The notes: generated from the letters alone by a model not told the origin. Shown: positions 32,476 through 44,359, counted from the first letter of the stretch. The stretch is DNA of 64,000 bases from Callorhinus ursinus (GCF_003265705.1 NW_020312935.1:1649093-1713092); one strand, 5' to 3'. A program made the numbers and translations.

Positions 32476-33616
32476 TGAAGAAGATTAGGATGGAGGGAAG
32501 AGAGACACTTGCTCTTAAAGGTGCTTAATGGCAGGCCAAAAAGATTTTCACCTTGTCTATAATGAGCTCCACTGCAGCATTTCATCAGAGAAGTGATTGG
32601 GATTGGATCTATATACAATGAAAGATCACTCTAGCTGCAGGGTGAAGCAAAGACTGGAGAGAGTAGGATTGGAGGTTGAGGGAAGACTTGAGGGGTTGTT
32701 GGCAGAAATTCAAGCAGGAAAAATTGAGAGCCTGAGCAAAGATAGTGTCTGTGAACAAAAAGAAAAGGAAGCAAATTTGAGTTATATAAGGGTAACTAAT
32801 GTGGTACATGGGGTTAGAGACCACCAGAAGACACCTCTTTACTCTCCTCAGATTTCATCCCCAGAAACTCCTTGTCTAGGCTATCCTGGATCACCTATAT
32901 CAATCTCTGGAAATCTTTTGAAAGCCTGGAGGTAGAATTCTCATCTCAGATTATATCTTGGCCCAATTCCAGGTAAGGCATCTCTTGTCCAATAATGTCC
33001 AGTTCCTGAACCACCAACGACATTGAGGTTTAGGAGGAACTCCTGACTCTTTATTCCCCATTTTCTCACCCTTTCTGTCCTATTAAGGGGCCTCAAGAAA
33101 GTAAGAACCAACAAGAAACTTAATGCCATGTTTACCTTTTCCTTCATCCTGACCTACCCTAATCCGACTTGTTCTCCCACTATTGAAACAAATACTTTTA
33201 ACACAGAGATAAAGGCCAGGGGATCCCCAGTCAGGCGTTCGCCCCCAGGGCCCAGCTCAGGGAAGCAGGGTCTACTGAAGGCAATTGTCCATTTGATAAT
33301 AGGATTTATAGCAACTAAAATTCCCTTCCTGGCACACTTCTTCAGGAGGTGCTGGCTCTCTAGGATGCTGAGGTCCAACCTGTGCAGCCTACAGATGCTC
33401 AACCAAAGTAGAAAGCTCTAGTCCTCCAGAATCCATTCTCTAAATCCAGCCTGTACCCTCGTCAAGCCTAACACCAGACTTTAACACAGAGCCAGTGACC
33501 AATGTAGGGAGGGTAATGTCACTCACGTTTCAAGTCTTGACATTCACACTGCAGGTTCCATATTGAGTAAAGTGTAGAATTCTGGAGCCCCCATGTAAAA
33601 AGGAACTCAAGGAAAG
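32476..33616. other. Intergenic, possible antisense L2, no gene
   Basis: About 32510-32730 ('gaaagatcactctagctgcagggtgaagc', 'gactggagagagtaggattggagg') resembles the 5' half of L2 in antisense. 32730-33616 holds frames up to 112 codons without recognised domains. Confidence 0.4.
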
Positions 33617-33631
33617 CCTGACTGTTCTTTT

Positions 33632-33810
33632 TTTTTTTTTTTTTTTTTTTGAGGGCGGGGAAGGGAAGAGGGAGAAGGAGAAAGAGAATCTTAAGCAGAC
33701 TCCATGCCCAGCACAGAGCCTGACACGGGGCTTGATCTCACGACCCTGAGATCATGACCTGAGCCAAAATCAAGAGTGGGACACTTAACCAACTGAGCCA
33801 CCCAGGCACC
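33632..33810 (-). mobile_element. CAN-SINE, antisense, with long poly-T
   Basis: A long T run (about 33627-33650) leads to GAGGGCGGGGAAGGG and ends CCACCCAGGCACC. The target duplication CCTGACTGTTCTTTT is perfect (33617-33631 and 33811-33825). The usual AAATAAAATC tail is missing. Confidence 0.93.
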
Positions 33811-33825
33811 CCTGACTGTTCTTTT

Positions 33826-34980
33826 AATGTCAGTGAACAGGAAAGACATGTAGCCAAGTGTAGCAGTGAAGGAACTCCAGTCCTAGTACACAGGGAGCAA
33901 TGGTCTGGGTAAAGGTAGGAGTGGGTAGTATAACCAGCAGAAAGATTCTTCTTGACCCCTGAGAAAATCAGACTCTGGCTCAGTGACTGACTCTACCATG
34001 CGGGTGGGTCTGCAGATTCTAAAGATGGCAAAAATCCAAGGGGGAGGAATGGAGCACAAAGCTCTGCTGATTAGTGGTCCCTGGGAGTCAACTCTCTTGA
34101 AATCATGCTTTGAGAAGCACTTAAAGTACACACAGCCCTTTGTCAGGATTCTTAAGTAGGGACCCCTCGCAATTGGATCTGATTTTGTGTTTGTATGATG
34201 ATCAAACGTACATTTTCATGGAGAGATGGTCTTTAACTTTCATCAGATTTTTCTGAGACTTAAAAAGAGATTGAATCTGTACAGCCTTAACCGAGCTTTC
34301 TAATCTGGTATATTAGCTACATTTCAAGTGTCCAATAACCTCATGTAGTAGTGGCTGCTATATTAGACAATGCAGACACCTAACAGTTCATCACAGAAAA
34401 GTGCTATGGATGGTGCTCACTTAAAGAAATGGTGTTTTCCCTGTGAGTGTTCCACAAGAAGGCTTGGATATCGAACACCAGCATTCAAATTTCTTCCTGG
34501 TGCCGTGGAATACTGTAGACTCTTAGAAGCCGCATATCTGAACGTGCTGACTACCACCAGAGGCTAGTGACCAAAGGAGGCTTTTCTTTAGCTGCTTGGC
34601 ATTCTATCAGCACAAATTCCTTTCAAGGAAAAGATGGTAGGTGATATGAATTATTTAGGGGTTTTGGTATATTTGAGGAATAATTATACTTGGGAAGGCT
34701 TCAGAAAAGCATAAAAAGAACAGTAGAAAGGGCTGGATTACAATTACTGGTGTTCATCAATGACTGACAAAGACCTAGTTTCTCTTCTCTTTTCTTTTTA
34801 CATGAGGCCAGTAGAATCCCCCATGAGGTCTGCAAGGACTGAGGATTACATAGTGATACAGGGAATTGGGGCAGTTTTTTCTTCTTTTTGAATGTTAAAT
34901 TTCTATTCCTATAACTGTAGAAAGAGTTCTGCCCTGAATGAACTATCAATTACCCTTAGGAGGACAGCAAAACGGAATAG
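33826..34980. other. Intergenic; possible DNA-transposon trace
   Basis: About 34260-34400 contains 'catttcaagtgtccaataacctcatgtagtagtggctgctatattagacaatgcagac', which resembles a common mammalian MER-type DNA element. No gene is seen. Confidence 0.35.
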
Positions 34981-34984
34981 ACTC

Positions 34985-35200
34985 ACTAGTCCTGTCCATG
35001 ATCACAGAGAGAGGTAGCACTGTCGAGGAGTAAGCCTGGACTTTGATCTCGGACCAGAGATTGGGTCCATACTTTTCCACTATAAGCCATGTAATTGTGG
35101 ATACATTGTTTAGCTTCTCCAAGCCTCTATTCCATCATCTGGAAAATACAGAAATTACCTCCTAAGCAGAGAGGACAATGCAATGACCCCAATAAGCATG
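34985..35200 (+). repeat. MIR SINE remnant, sense
   Basis: 'ccatgtaattgtggatacattgtttagcttctccaagcctctattccatcatctgg' follows MIR in sense, diverged. Confidence 0.5.
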
Positions 35201-35624
35201 CAGTGCTATGCTTGGCTTGTCGCCAGCTCCGAACAAGCAGGAGCTACCCTATCATTCTCTTCTTTCATAGTCTTCGTGCCTCCTAATTCCTTCCTGAGAA
35301 TGCCCTCTGTTTGGGATACCCTGGGTTTTTTATTGCTGTGAATACTTATTTCTTAATGACTGTTTCCAGCCCAACCTTTCCGAAAGTTCTTCCTAACTGA
35401 TATATGAGTCACACACTAAAAAGGCTAAGATCTGTGGTATTACCTGTGAGAAAAGAGGTGGGCAGGTACTTGTACTGAGAATTATGCTAAGTGTTTCATT
35501 AATCATTAAGGTCCCCATATTTATTGCAGTGTTATATGTCATAGGGAAACTGGGAACAATCTAAACGTCTGACAACCAAGCACTAGAATGTTGGCATATG
35601 ACAGACCCTTTCAAAGGAATGTTT

Positions 35625-35815
35625 GGGCGCCTGGGTGGCTCCGTTGGTTGGGCGACTGCCTTCGGCTCAGGTCATGATCCTGGAGTCCCGGGATCGAGTC
35701 CCGCATCTGGCTCCCTGCTTGGCGGGGAGTCCGCTTCTCCCTCTGACCCTCCCCCCTCTCATGCTCTCTCTATCTCATTCTCTCTCTCAAGTAAATAAAT
35801 AAAATCTTTTAAAAA
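35625..35815 (+). mobile_element. CAN-SINE
   Basis: It has GGGCGCCTGGGTGGCTCCG and the 'CTGGAGTCCCGGGATCGAG' / 'CTGACCCTCCCCCCTCTC' subfamily markers, with a CAAGTAAATAAATAAAATC tail. A short target duplication around AATGTTT. Confidence 0.94.
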
Positions 35816-36212
35816 AAAGTAATGTTTTCCATAAATATTTGTTTACATGGGTAAATGCTTATTATATAGAATGAGGTGAAAAAATCAAACACCCCGCAGA
35901 CACTTGTATAAATGTGTATAAATGTGTGCCCGGAGACATGTCAAGAATATTCAACCATAGCTTCAAACTACCAAAGCTTCAGATGTCAATTAACAAGATC
36001 GTGGACAAACTGTGGTGTATTCACAAATGGAATGTTACAAGGATAATAAAAACAAATTAAAAAACCCCTATAACTCTATGCAACTACGTGATGAGTTTTA
36101 CAAGGATAATATGAAACGAAAAAAGCAAAGCTCAAAAGAATGTGGTAGATTCTATTTCCATAAAGGTCAAATTGGGGAAAATGTAATTGTCTTGCTTAAG
36201 ATGATAAACTGT

Positions 36213-36545
36213 AGGGGGCGCCTGGCTGGCTCAGTCGGTGGGGCGTGTAACTCTTGATCTCAGCGGGGTTGTGAGTTTGAGCCCCACGGTGGGTGCAGAG
36301 ATTACTTAAAAATAAAGTCTTTTTTTTTTAAGATTTTATTTATTTATTTGAGAGAGAGAGAATGAGAGAGAGAGAAAGCACATGAGAGGGGGGAGGGTCA
36401 GAGGGAGAAGCAGACTCCCTGCCGAGCAGGGAGCCCAATGTGGGACTCGATCCCGGGACTCCAGGATCATGACCTGAGCCGAAGGCAGTCGCTTAACCAA
36501 CGGAGCCACCCAGGTGCCCAAAAATAAAGTCTTAAAAAAAAAAAA
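36213..36545 (+). mobile_element. Short CAN-SINE variant, tail split by another SINE
   Basis: The head GGGGGCGCCTGGCTGGCTCAG is followed by 'CTTGATCTCAGCGGGG', then GTGCAGAGATTACTTAAAAA and AATAAAGTCTT. The CT-rich body is absent. An antisense CAN-SINE (36322-36519) sits in its tail. Confidence 0.85.
36322..36519 (-). mobile_element. CAN-SINE, antisense, inside another SINE
   Basis: Complete antisense element. A perfect 14-bp target duplication, AAAAATAAAGTCTT, is at 36308-36321 and 36520-36533 and is the tail of the host SINE. Confidence 0.95.
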
Positions 36546-36973
36546 AGATGACAAAGTATAAGGAAAAGCCAGGAACCACTAACCATGATAGTGATCACCT
36601 CTAAGTAACAATGAGGGGGAGGAGGTTGTGGGACAGAGGGGATACTGTGAAACAGCTTTGACAATGTCCCGGTTTCTTTTTTAAGTGGTAGTCCCTTTAT
36701 GTTACTTGTTAAATTGTACCTTCCTGCCCTTATTCTAATTTCATAATTTAAAATGTCTTAAAATAAAGACAAAGGGAAAACAAGTACAAATCTCTATTTT
36801 CTACGGTGATCTCAATTATACAGATTGCTGCATGCCTGGGAAAAAAGATCAAGAGTGGTTTTCTCTGGGCAGCAAAATGTAAAGGGATTTATACTGTCTT
36901 CCTTATACATTTTGTAGTTTTCAAATTTTTAAATAATGAACAAGTCTTCACTTTTATAATAAGAATAAAAGCA

Positions 36974-37171
36974 GGGGCGCCTGGGTGGCCCAGTGGTTAA
37001 GCGTCTGCCTTCGGCTCAGGTCATGGTCCCAGGGTCCTGGGATCCAGCCCCACATCAGGCTCCCTGCTCCGCAGGAAGCCTGCTTCTCCCTCTCCCACTC
37101 CCTCTGCTTGTGTTCCTGCTCTCGCTGTCTCTCTCTGTCAAATAAATAAATAAAATCTTAAAAAAAAAAAA
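36974..37171 (+). mobile_element. CAN-SINE
   Basis: Complete. A perfect 13-bp target duplication, AAGAATAAAAGCA, is at 36961-36973 and 37172-37184. Confidence 0.95.
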
Positions 37172-37507
37172 AAGAATAAAAGCAGAACCACCAACTGCTC
37201 AGTTCTGGCTCTTCAATGTATATCCCAGCATGGAGTCACTCTGAGGAAGAGAAATGTCTCCTCTCTCTGCCAGGGAGAAATTGGGAGAGAGGGAGGGCCA
37301 CACAATTGAAATCCCACCACCATAGGTCTGGTCATTTGTGCCAATGATAAGGGCTTGGGAGGCTCAGCTGATGGAAACCAGCAAAGACACTTTGCTAGAT
37401 TATCCTATAGAACTCCTACAACTCTGCCTGCTCTCTCTTTCAAAGCCTAGAAAATGGGCCAGAAACTGAGCAAGAAAAAAGAGGTATTATGACTAACCAC
37501 CACTTTT

Positions 37508-37710
37508 TTTTTAACATTATTTTTTTATTTCAGTGAGAGAGAGAGGGCGCGTGTGCACAGGGGGGAGGAGCAGAGGAAGAAGGAGAGAGAAACTCAGGCA
37601 GACTCCCCGCTGAGCGGGGAGCTGACTTGGGACTTGATCTGACCCTGAGATCAGACCTGAGCTGAAACCAAGAGCCGGATGTCTAACCGACTGCAACTCC
37701 TAGGTGCCCC
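37508..37710 (-). mobile_element. CAN-SINE, antisense, diverged
   Basis: It runs from a T-rich tail through GAGAGAGAGAGGGCGCGTG to CTAGGTGCCCC, with the CCACCC motif damaged. Target duplications resemble AACCACCACTTTTT and AACTACCACTTTTT. Confidence 0.88.
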
Positions 37711-37734
37711 TTAACTACCACTTTTTAACTCATT

Positions 37735-38030
37735 CTTGTCATAATATTGTATTAGGTGTGTTATATGCACTAATCCTGCCCTGACATTCACAAGAATTCT
37801 ATAAAGTAGATATATATTTTACACTGATATTCCAGGGCTCAGAGAGGTGGGAAGGACTTACCCCAGATGTCTGACTGCAAAGTCAGTGGCTTTTACACTC
37901 GGCCACAATTTACATTTACTTGAGTATTCTCATCTATTGTTTACCTCACAACAATCATGTAAAGTAGCTCAGAGTAGTTGTGTGATTTGCCCAAGGACAC
38001 ACAGCTAGTAAGAAGCTATAATTTTCAATA
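37735..38030 (-). repeat. Two antisense MIR remnants in tandem
   Basis: 37735-37905 has 'attcacaagaattctataaagtag' and 'cagggctcagagaggtgggaagg'. 37905-38030 has 'tattgtttacctcacaacaatcatgtaaagtag' and 'tttgcccaaggacacacagctagtaagaagc'. Both match MIR in reverse. Confidence 0.65.
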
Positions 38031-38574
38031 ACTTGTTTCTTTTTTTCTTGTGGGGGTAATATTTTTCCTATACCCCAACTAAATGCCAGTATATCTATGT
38101 CCTCCCATACATTTAATTATTACATCTAGGTAATTATCTAGTTAGAATCTCCTGTAAGAAGGGTTGAAGATGTTGAACATGACACAGAGGCCAAAAAAAT
38201 GTTATCTTCCCTAAATCCAGTGGAGTGAGCAGGCAAGTACAATCCAGAAATAGCATTCAGCTTTTCTCCTCTTTTTTGCAACAGAGATAAGATTAAGGTA
38301 TAAGAACAAGGCTTAAGATCTCGCAGGTATTTGGTTTGTAATTGTCCCTGATTTCCCTATCAACCTCATCTCCCAGGTCTCCTTTTTCTTTTTCTACCCT
38401 GTCCTAAGGGAGTTAACCTTTTCAGCTGCCTTCAAGGAGCCTACTTTCCAGCACCAGCTCCCAGCTGTGGGAGAAAACACTTCCTCCTTTGCTTCTCCCA
38501 GTCTACCGTGAGCAGACTCTCCCAGCGCCTGAGTCTCTTCATGTTAAAGCTGCTAATATCAAGGCTACTCGGGA

Positions 38575-38786
38575 GTGAGCGCTTTCTCAACACCGTCTTG
38601 GAAGGTGGGTCACTATTCGGGCAGAGAGCAGAGGGCAGTGGAATTTATTCTGAGTAGAGATGGTTATGCAAAATGCCATGAGGAAGAGGAAGCCGATAGG
38701 GAAGTTTGTGAGACAGAAGAGAAAAGCACAGCTTGGCTAGCAGTGAGCCTGTCTAAAGCACTGGAGAAGCCCAAGCTATTATCAAG
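38575..38786 (+). other. CHST4: Candidate CHST4 5' non-coding exon
   Basis: A repeat-free, purine-rich stretch ends at a strong donor, TATCAAG|GTAAGG (38786/38787), about 8 kb before the CHST4 coding exon. I recall human CHST4 as having upstream non-coding exons over roughly this distance. A 71-codon frame crosses it but resembles nothing known. The start of the exon is unknown. This is inference only. Confidence 0.3.
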
Positions 38787-38792
38787 GTAAGG

Positions 38793-39980
38793 AGAGAGTT
38801 TTCTCTGTATACACCTCCACAGCGGGGCCATTGTCCCAGAAAACCTCCTGCAGCTAAGCTAAGGATTTTAACGGCAATGGCAGAGGAGGGAGGTTGTAGA
38901 GGGGGGCTAAATCAGAGTCACCAGGAAAATCTCCCTGAAAAAGCACAAGCCTCTTGCCAACAGCTCCCTCATGCCCACCCAGCTCCATCTCTGAAAGGAT
39001 CTGAAAAAGTCTAGGAGGACAGTAGGGCTGTCCTGATAGATGTGTTGTAGATGGTCCCCTGACTCATCTAACTTACTCCGATCCTGGCTTGAGTTCAAGT
39101 TTCTATACTTGCTGTGTGTTCTCTGCTCAGGTGCTGGAGAATGGCAGATGGGAGGTGGAGGGAGCTGTAGGTTTTCTCAAGCTCAGGCGAGGTGTGATGT
39201 GATCATTGAATGCTCTCGGCCCTGAGACTCAACAGACCTGGGGTGTGATTCAGGTAGGGCTATTTCCACCATTGAGTCAATCAGTTACAGTTTCAGTTTA
39301 CTTACTCTGGAACACAGGTGTGTGGATTTTCAGTGTCCTGTATATATAACTGGATACCTGTCATGATTGTGGCTGTATGGGGTTTCAAAGTTGTGGAATG
39401 CTATTCAGTTGTAAAAGAAGATTAGGTTGTGAGGCCGGCATCAGCCGAAGTAGAACAGACTTCTGTCTTGTATGGCCTCAGACCAGTCTAGAACTTCTAG
39501 TTGGAATTGAAATACGTTTATATGCACAAAATAAAACTATCTTGTCCGCCCCCTTCCCCCCCCGTTCCTTACCCACATCAACGAGGGCACCTCAAGCACT
39601 AAAAACTGCTCTACAAATGATGTCGTTCAGTCATCATTCAGTAGATGTTTCAGGCACTGTTTTTGGCACACTGGAGATGCAGCAGTGGTGAGGACCCAGG
39701 TCCAACCCTCCTGGCATTTTCAGTCTAGTTACTGTTTGTTACTATATGGTCACCTTTGCCCAGGTGATTATCCCCGTGATTTTCCTGGGTCTATAGGTGT
39801 ATGTGTGGATTTGTTTCCCCAATCCAGCTCTGATCTCTCGGTTTGTGAAAATATCTTCTGCCATCTCTAATTTCGGGTTGTGGGAGCATAATCTCACTGG
39901 GGAATCTAAGTTAGGAATGTGCCAGTGGCTGGAATCCGGGACTCTTAAATTGCTGCCTGTTATTTTTTCCCTCCAGAATT
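38793..39980. other. Probable CHST4 intron; MIR and L2 traces
   Basis: About 39215-39320 has MIR-like text. About 39625-39740 ('cactgtttttggcacactggagatgcagcagtgg') is an antisense L2 3' piece. No exon with both splice sites stood out. Confidence 0.4.
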
Positions 39981-39986
39981 CATTTT

Positions 39987-40180
39987 CTTTTTTTTCAATA
40001 TTTTATTTATTTGACAGAGAGACACAGCAAGAGAGGGAACACAAGCAGGGGGAGTGGGAGAGGGAGAAGCAGGCTTCCCGCTGAGCAGGGAGCCCGATGT
40101 GGGGCTCGATCCCAGGACCCTGGGATCATGATCTGAGCTCAAGGCAGCTGCTTAACTGACTGAGCCACCCAGGTGACCCC
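39987..40180 (-). mobile_element. CAN-SINE, antisense (first of tandem pair)
   Basis: It runs from CAATATTTTATTTATTTGACAG to CCACCCAGGTGACCCC. The next antisense SINE follows directly at 40185. Confidence 0.93.
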
Positions 40181-40184
40181 CCTT

Positions 40185-40367
40185 TTTATTTTTTAAGATT
40201 TTATTTATTTGACAGAGCACAAGCAGGGGGAGTGGCATGCAGAGGGAGAGGGAGAGGCAGACTCTCTGCAGGGAAGGGAGCCCTACTCGGGGCTTGATCC
40301 CAGAACCCTGGGATCATGATCTGAGCTGAAGGCAAACACTTAACTGACTAAGCCATCCAGGCGCCCC
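40185..40367 (-). mobile_element. CAN-SINE, antisense (second of tandem pair)
   Basis: It runs from TTTTTAAGATTTTATTTATTTGACAG to CCATCCAGGCGCCCC. The outer flanks of the pair, GAATTCATTTTCTTT and CTGCTCATTTTGTTT, resemble a diverged target duplication. Confidence 0.93.
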
Positions 40368-40660
40368 TGCTCATTTTGTTTCTAAAAGGCTACCCAGTAC
40401 TCATTTGGGGGTCATCCATAATTCAGCCCGCGGTCATCAGGCTGCCAGATGAGGTCATGCTGATGATGGTGATGTTTTTTTAAGAACGATACCACTCACC
40501 CCTAGTTGGTGCAACCTGTTTTTTTTTTAATTATTTTGGGGGGCAGTGGTGAGAGAATGTGCTGAGGGTTTTCTTTGTTTTTTCTTTTTCTAACTGAGCT
40601 AGTTAGACAAGAGACGTAGTCTGAGTGTTCTTTTGCTCTGCAATACAGCTTTTATTTCTT

Positions 40661-40838
40661 TTTTATTTTTAAGATTTAGTTATTTTTTAAGATTTATTTA
40701 TTTATTTAGGGAGAAGGAGAGAGAGAGGAAGAGAAGCAGATGCCCGGCTGAGCGGGGCTCATCTCACAACCCTGAGATCATGACCGGAGCCAAAATCGAG
40801 AGTCAAATGATCAACCAACTGAGCCACCCAGATGCCCT
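40661..40838 (-). mobile_element. CAN-SINE, antisense, older
   Basis: It has AAGATTTATTTATTTATTTAGGG and 'CCAAAATCGAGAGTC', ending CCACCCAGATGCCC. A perfect 13-bp target duplication, GCTTTTATTTCTT, is at 40648-40660 and 40839-40851. Confidence 0.93.
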
Positions 40839-40851
40839 GCTTTTATTTCTT

Positions 40852-41264
40852 ATTAATTAAAAAAAATAATAATGTTCATGGTTTTTTTTTTCTAGTTTTC
40901 ATTAATACATACTCTGTAAAAACTCCTTTTTTGTTTGTTTGGTTTTTTTTTTTTTTGGAATAAGGTTAATTGTGCCATACCGTCAAACCTATGCCTCTAA
41001 CTTTATTAATATTTTGCTCCATGCAGTTGAGATAGTTTTGGTTCTGTGCTCAACACTCAACAGAATCACCTAAATTTTAGTAACTGATACTACAGAGACA
41101 CCCATGTGCATTTTAGAAAAGGACAAGTTTCTGTTTCTCAGTGGATCTCATTCAGTTATCTGCTTTCCAGCCATGATTACTCCTCTTCCCATATTCAACT
41201 GTTGATTTATTCAACAAGTGTTTAAAGAGCCTTAATCACTTACAAGTTTCATGTACCTTTAAAT
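40852..41264. other. Unassigned, probable CHST4 intron
   Basis: AT-rich, with T runs at 40884 and 40943. No gene or repeat was confidently recognised. Confidence 0.3.
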
Positions 41265-41277
41265 AAGACAAGACATA

Positions 41278-41473
41278 GGGGTGCCTGGGTGGCTCAGTCG
41301 TTAAGCGTCTGTCTTTAGCTCAGGTCATGGTCCCAGGGTCCTGGGATCGAGCCCCACAGCGGGCTCCCTGCTCAGCGGGAAGCCTGCTTCTCCCTCTGCC
41401 ACTCCCCCTGCTTGTGTCCCCTCTCTCGCTGTGTCTCTCTCTGTCAAGTAAATAAATAAAATCTTTAAAAAAA
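41278..41473 (+). mobile_element. CAN-SINE
   Basis: Complete, young-type. A perfect 13-bp target duplication, AAGACAAGACATA, is at 41265-41277 and 41474-41486. Confidence 0.96.
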
Positions 41474-41489
41474 AAGACAAGACATAGCA

Positions 41490-41890
41490 TTTACCCTTAA
41501 GTTACAGTAGCCCAGTGGTAGAAACATTCTTCTACAGCTATTTACTATAGAGTGAGAGATGGATGCTACTGGAGAGTTTAGAGAACAATTAAATCTCAGG
41601 AGTAAGGGCTTCTAAATAACAGGAAAGAACTGAGAGTAAAGTCTGGAGCCTATGGTGCTGAAAAGCAGGGGACTGACAGGGAATCAAAGATCAGACCATG
41701 AAGGTCCCTGGGTACAAGACTTGGGGATTTTGATTTAATCCTGTATGTGCTGGAAAGTTACTGAAGGATTCAAGGAGGGGACTGATAGACTTGTGCTTTA
41801 GAAAAGACAGTTTCTGGCAACAGTGGATGGGGGGGATGGGGAATTTGAGAGACAGAAGAGAGAGGCTACTTACTATCAAAGGCCAGGCCA
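41490..41890 (-). repeat. L2 LINE fragment, antisense
   Basis: 'gattttgatttaatcctgtatgtgctgg', 'caaggaggggactgatagac' and 'gacagtttctggcaacagtggatgg' follow the antisense 5' half of the L2 3' region. Confidence 0.6.
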
Positions 41891-43290
41891 GAGATGAGAA
41901 GAACGGGGATTCTGACAATGGGGAGGGGGGAATTCAAGCTTGGCACCTGAATAGCCAGGAAAAGTACACTTGGGAAGGTGGACTAGGGACTCTGAAATGG
42001 AGTCGTGTCACACACTTCTCACAAACACCAACTCCAAGGACCACAGAGGAGGTTAGTGCAGGACAGGGGGAGAGGTGGTAGTTAGAGGAGAGGAGATGGC
42101 CATAAAAAACCCAACTTGCCCCTTCCTCATGGAGCCACATCTGCTCGCTTCTCCCAGGCCCTCAAGAATATCATCTCTACTACTAATTACAATCTCTGCT
42201 ACTGATTACAATCTCTGCAGACATGGGCTTTGCCTACAGTACTCCCTGGCTATTCTGGCTAGCCCCATCATGGGTTGCCTGGATCCAGGTAGTAGCTTGA
42301 CCCCAGTGACAAGATATGGGACTCACTTTACAAAAACATATTTTCTTTCTGGCCAGGGTGAGTGCTCATGGTAAGAAAAAGGAGAGAAAGAAATTGAAGG
42401 GTTTCCATGGGAATTCCCGAGAGCTGTGAACAACCGAAGCCTGAGGACAACTGGGGACGGAGTTAGAAGGCCTGGCTCCAGCTCTGAGAGAGAATGGGCA
42501 TGAGGCCAGGAGCTACTGGTAGGCAAGGAGGACTTAGAGCCATTGATCCCGCTCAGGACACTGAGTTGGCCCAAAGCCAGGATTGGGGAGCGAGAGTATA
42601 ACTTTGAAAGGTCTACATTCCTAATCCTTAAGAAGTGTTAGCTTCCTTTTGAGTTGATTACAGGCCCTGCAAACAAAATTCTATCACGGTTTCCTTATAA
42701 ATGTGCACAGGTCATGTTCTTCCCTTCTTTACTTTTCTCTCTCTTTTGCTCTGTTGTTTCCTATCTTTGTTCCAAATTTTTCCAGACACTCACGTTACCT
42801 TTTGGAGAGGATCTCTTGCCAAAGTCATTTCCTCAGTCTTTGGGAGATGGGAGTAGAGGAGGGCAATCTTGGGCTACTATTAATAATGTCCTAGTGTCTA
42901 ATCATTTCCTCTTGGGCTTGAGTTTGAAAGACCTAAGAGCACATTTTAGCTGGTCCTGTTCTAACCTTCAGGGCAAAGAAAGGAATTACCCCTCACTGAC
43001 ATTTCCCTGGCATACAGCAAAGTAATCCTGGCCATGAAGGAGAGAGGATCCTCACTGGATCCTTTTGGCAATAAGGAAGAAATGCATTGTTGTAAAGAAT
43101 GGAAGAGAAGGGTTTTTATGCCACTGCACAAGGTTTGGCTTGGGTCAGTACACACTTCCCAGAAGGTTCAGGGGACTTCCAAGGGAAGCCCATGAGCTGG
43201 CAAAGCATGCTCTACCTCTTTGGGAAGCAAGCTATAAACCTGCTTTTATATTTATATATTCCTCCTCAAAAATCTACTCCCTAGAATTTC
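41891..43290. other. Probable CHST4 intron, unassigned
   Basis: Several 60-123 codon frames on both strands (for example 42654-43025 plus) have no domains. No confident splice-bounded exon was seen. Confidence 0.3.
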
Positions 43291-43850
43291 TGCAGCTCTG
43301 GATATAGTGAATGGTTTATGACCAGTATGAAGGCCATGTGGGTGATAGAGAGCAAAGCTACACACACATGTATTTTTTGACTCCACAATTCCCCTTCTGG
43401 GGATTTAGCTTACACACACGTGTAACGAGGTTTAAACATCAGGTCATTATTGAAGTTTTTGTAATGGCAAAAGAGCTGGAAATAAGCCAAAAGCCCAGCA
43501 ATGAGGAAACTAGTTAAATAAAATGTGGTAAATCTGTATAATAGAACTCTATGTAATGGTAAAGGAGAGTGAGGAAATGCTTTATGTGCTACCGTGGAAA
43601 GCTCACCAAGACATACTGTAAAGTTAAAAAAGCATGCTGTGTATAACTTGCTACTTTATTATAAAGAGGGGGGGGGAATTAAGACTACATATACATTTGA
43701 ATTTTCTTGGGTGTGCAGAAAGCAACTGAAAAGACACATAAAAAATGAACCCAGTTGCTACCTGGGGGCAAGGTGGGAAATGGGCAGATAGGGGACATGT
43801 ACTGAAGTAGACTTTCACTGTACAGTAATGACCAAACACCAGCTAGCAGA
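43290..43850 (+). mobile_element. Ancient L1 3' end
   Basis: 'ttgactccacaattccccttctggggatttag', 'taatggcaaaagagctggaaataagcc', 'gtggtaaatctgtataatagaactc' and 'agttgctacctgggggcaagg' are L1 3'-end text. A G9 run lies near 43669. Confidence 0.65.
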
Positions 43851-44147
43851 TTCATCCTAGCTGTGAGTACAGAAGACGTTACTGATTCAGCAGCTGGTAA
43901 AATTCTTAGGTGTTCTTTCCCCCAGAAATATACTGTGACCTATCATTAAGGTATTTCATTAACCCTGTTTACAAAGAGCTCTAAAAGTTTTCCAGTTTAT
44001 GACTATACTCTTCATCCACAGACATAACTTCTTGTCATAGTATTTCCCCCACCGCCTATTAAAGACTTGCAGTGTGACAGGCTAGACTCAGGCTGGTAAG
44101 CACTTCCCTTATGTCCTGCATGCATGCAGAATTGTAGGAAGCCTTCT

Positions 44148-44359
44148 TTTATTTATTTTTTTTAAAGATTTTACTTATTTATTTGACAGAGAGAGAGAGC
44201 GCGCGCACAAGCAGTGAGACCAGCAGGCAGAGGGAGAGGGAGAAGCAGGCTCACTGAGCAGGGAGCCCAATGCACCTATGTAGGACTTGATCCCAGGATC
44301 TTGGGATCATGACCCAAGCCGAAGGCAGATGTTAACAAATGAGCCACCCAGGCGCCTGA
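44148..44359 (-). mobile_element. CAN-SINE, antisense
   Basis: It reads AAAGATTTTACTTATTTATTTGACAG to CCACCCAGGCGCC. Target duplications GGAAGCCTTCT (44137-44147) and AGAAGCCTTCT (44360-44370). Confidence 0.93.

Larger units (their letters stand above)
35480..36720 (+). mobile_element. Old L1 3' end, split by three SINEs
   Basis: 'tttattgcagtgttatatgtcatagggaaactggg', 'tgtggtgtattcacaaatggaatg', 'gatgagttttacaaggataatatg' and 'gatagtgatcacctctaagtaac' are in the order of ancient L1 3' sequence. It is interrupted at 35625-35815 and 36213-36533. Confidence 0.55.
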
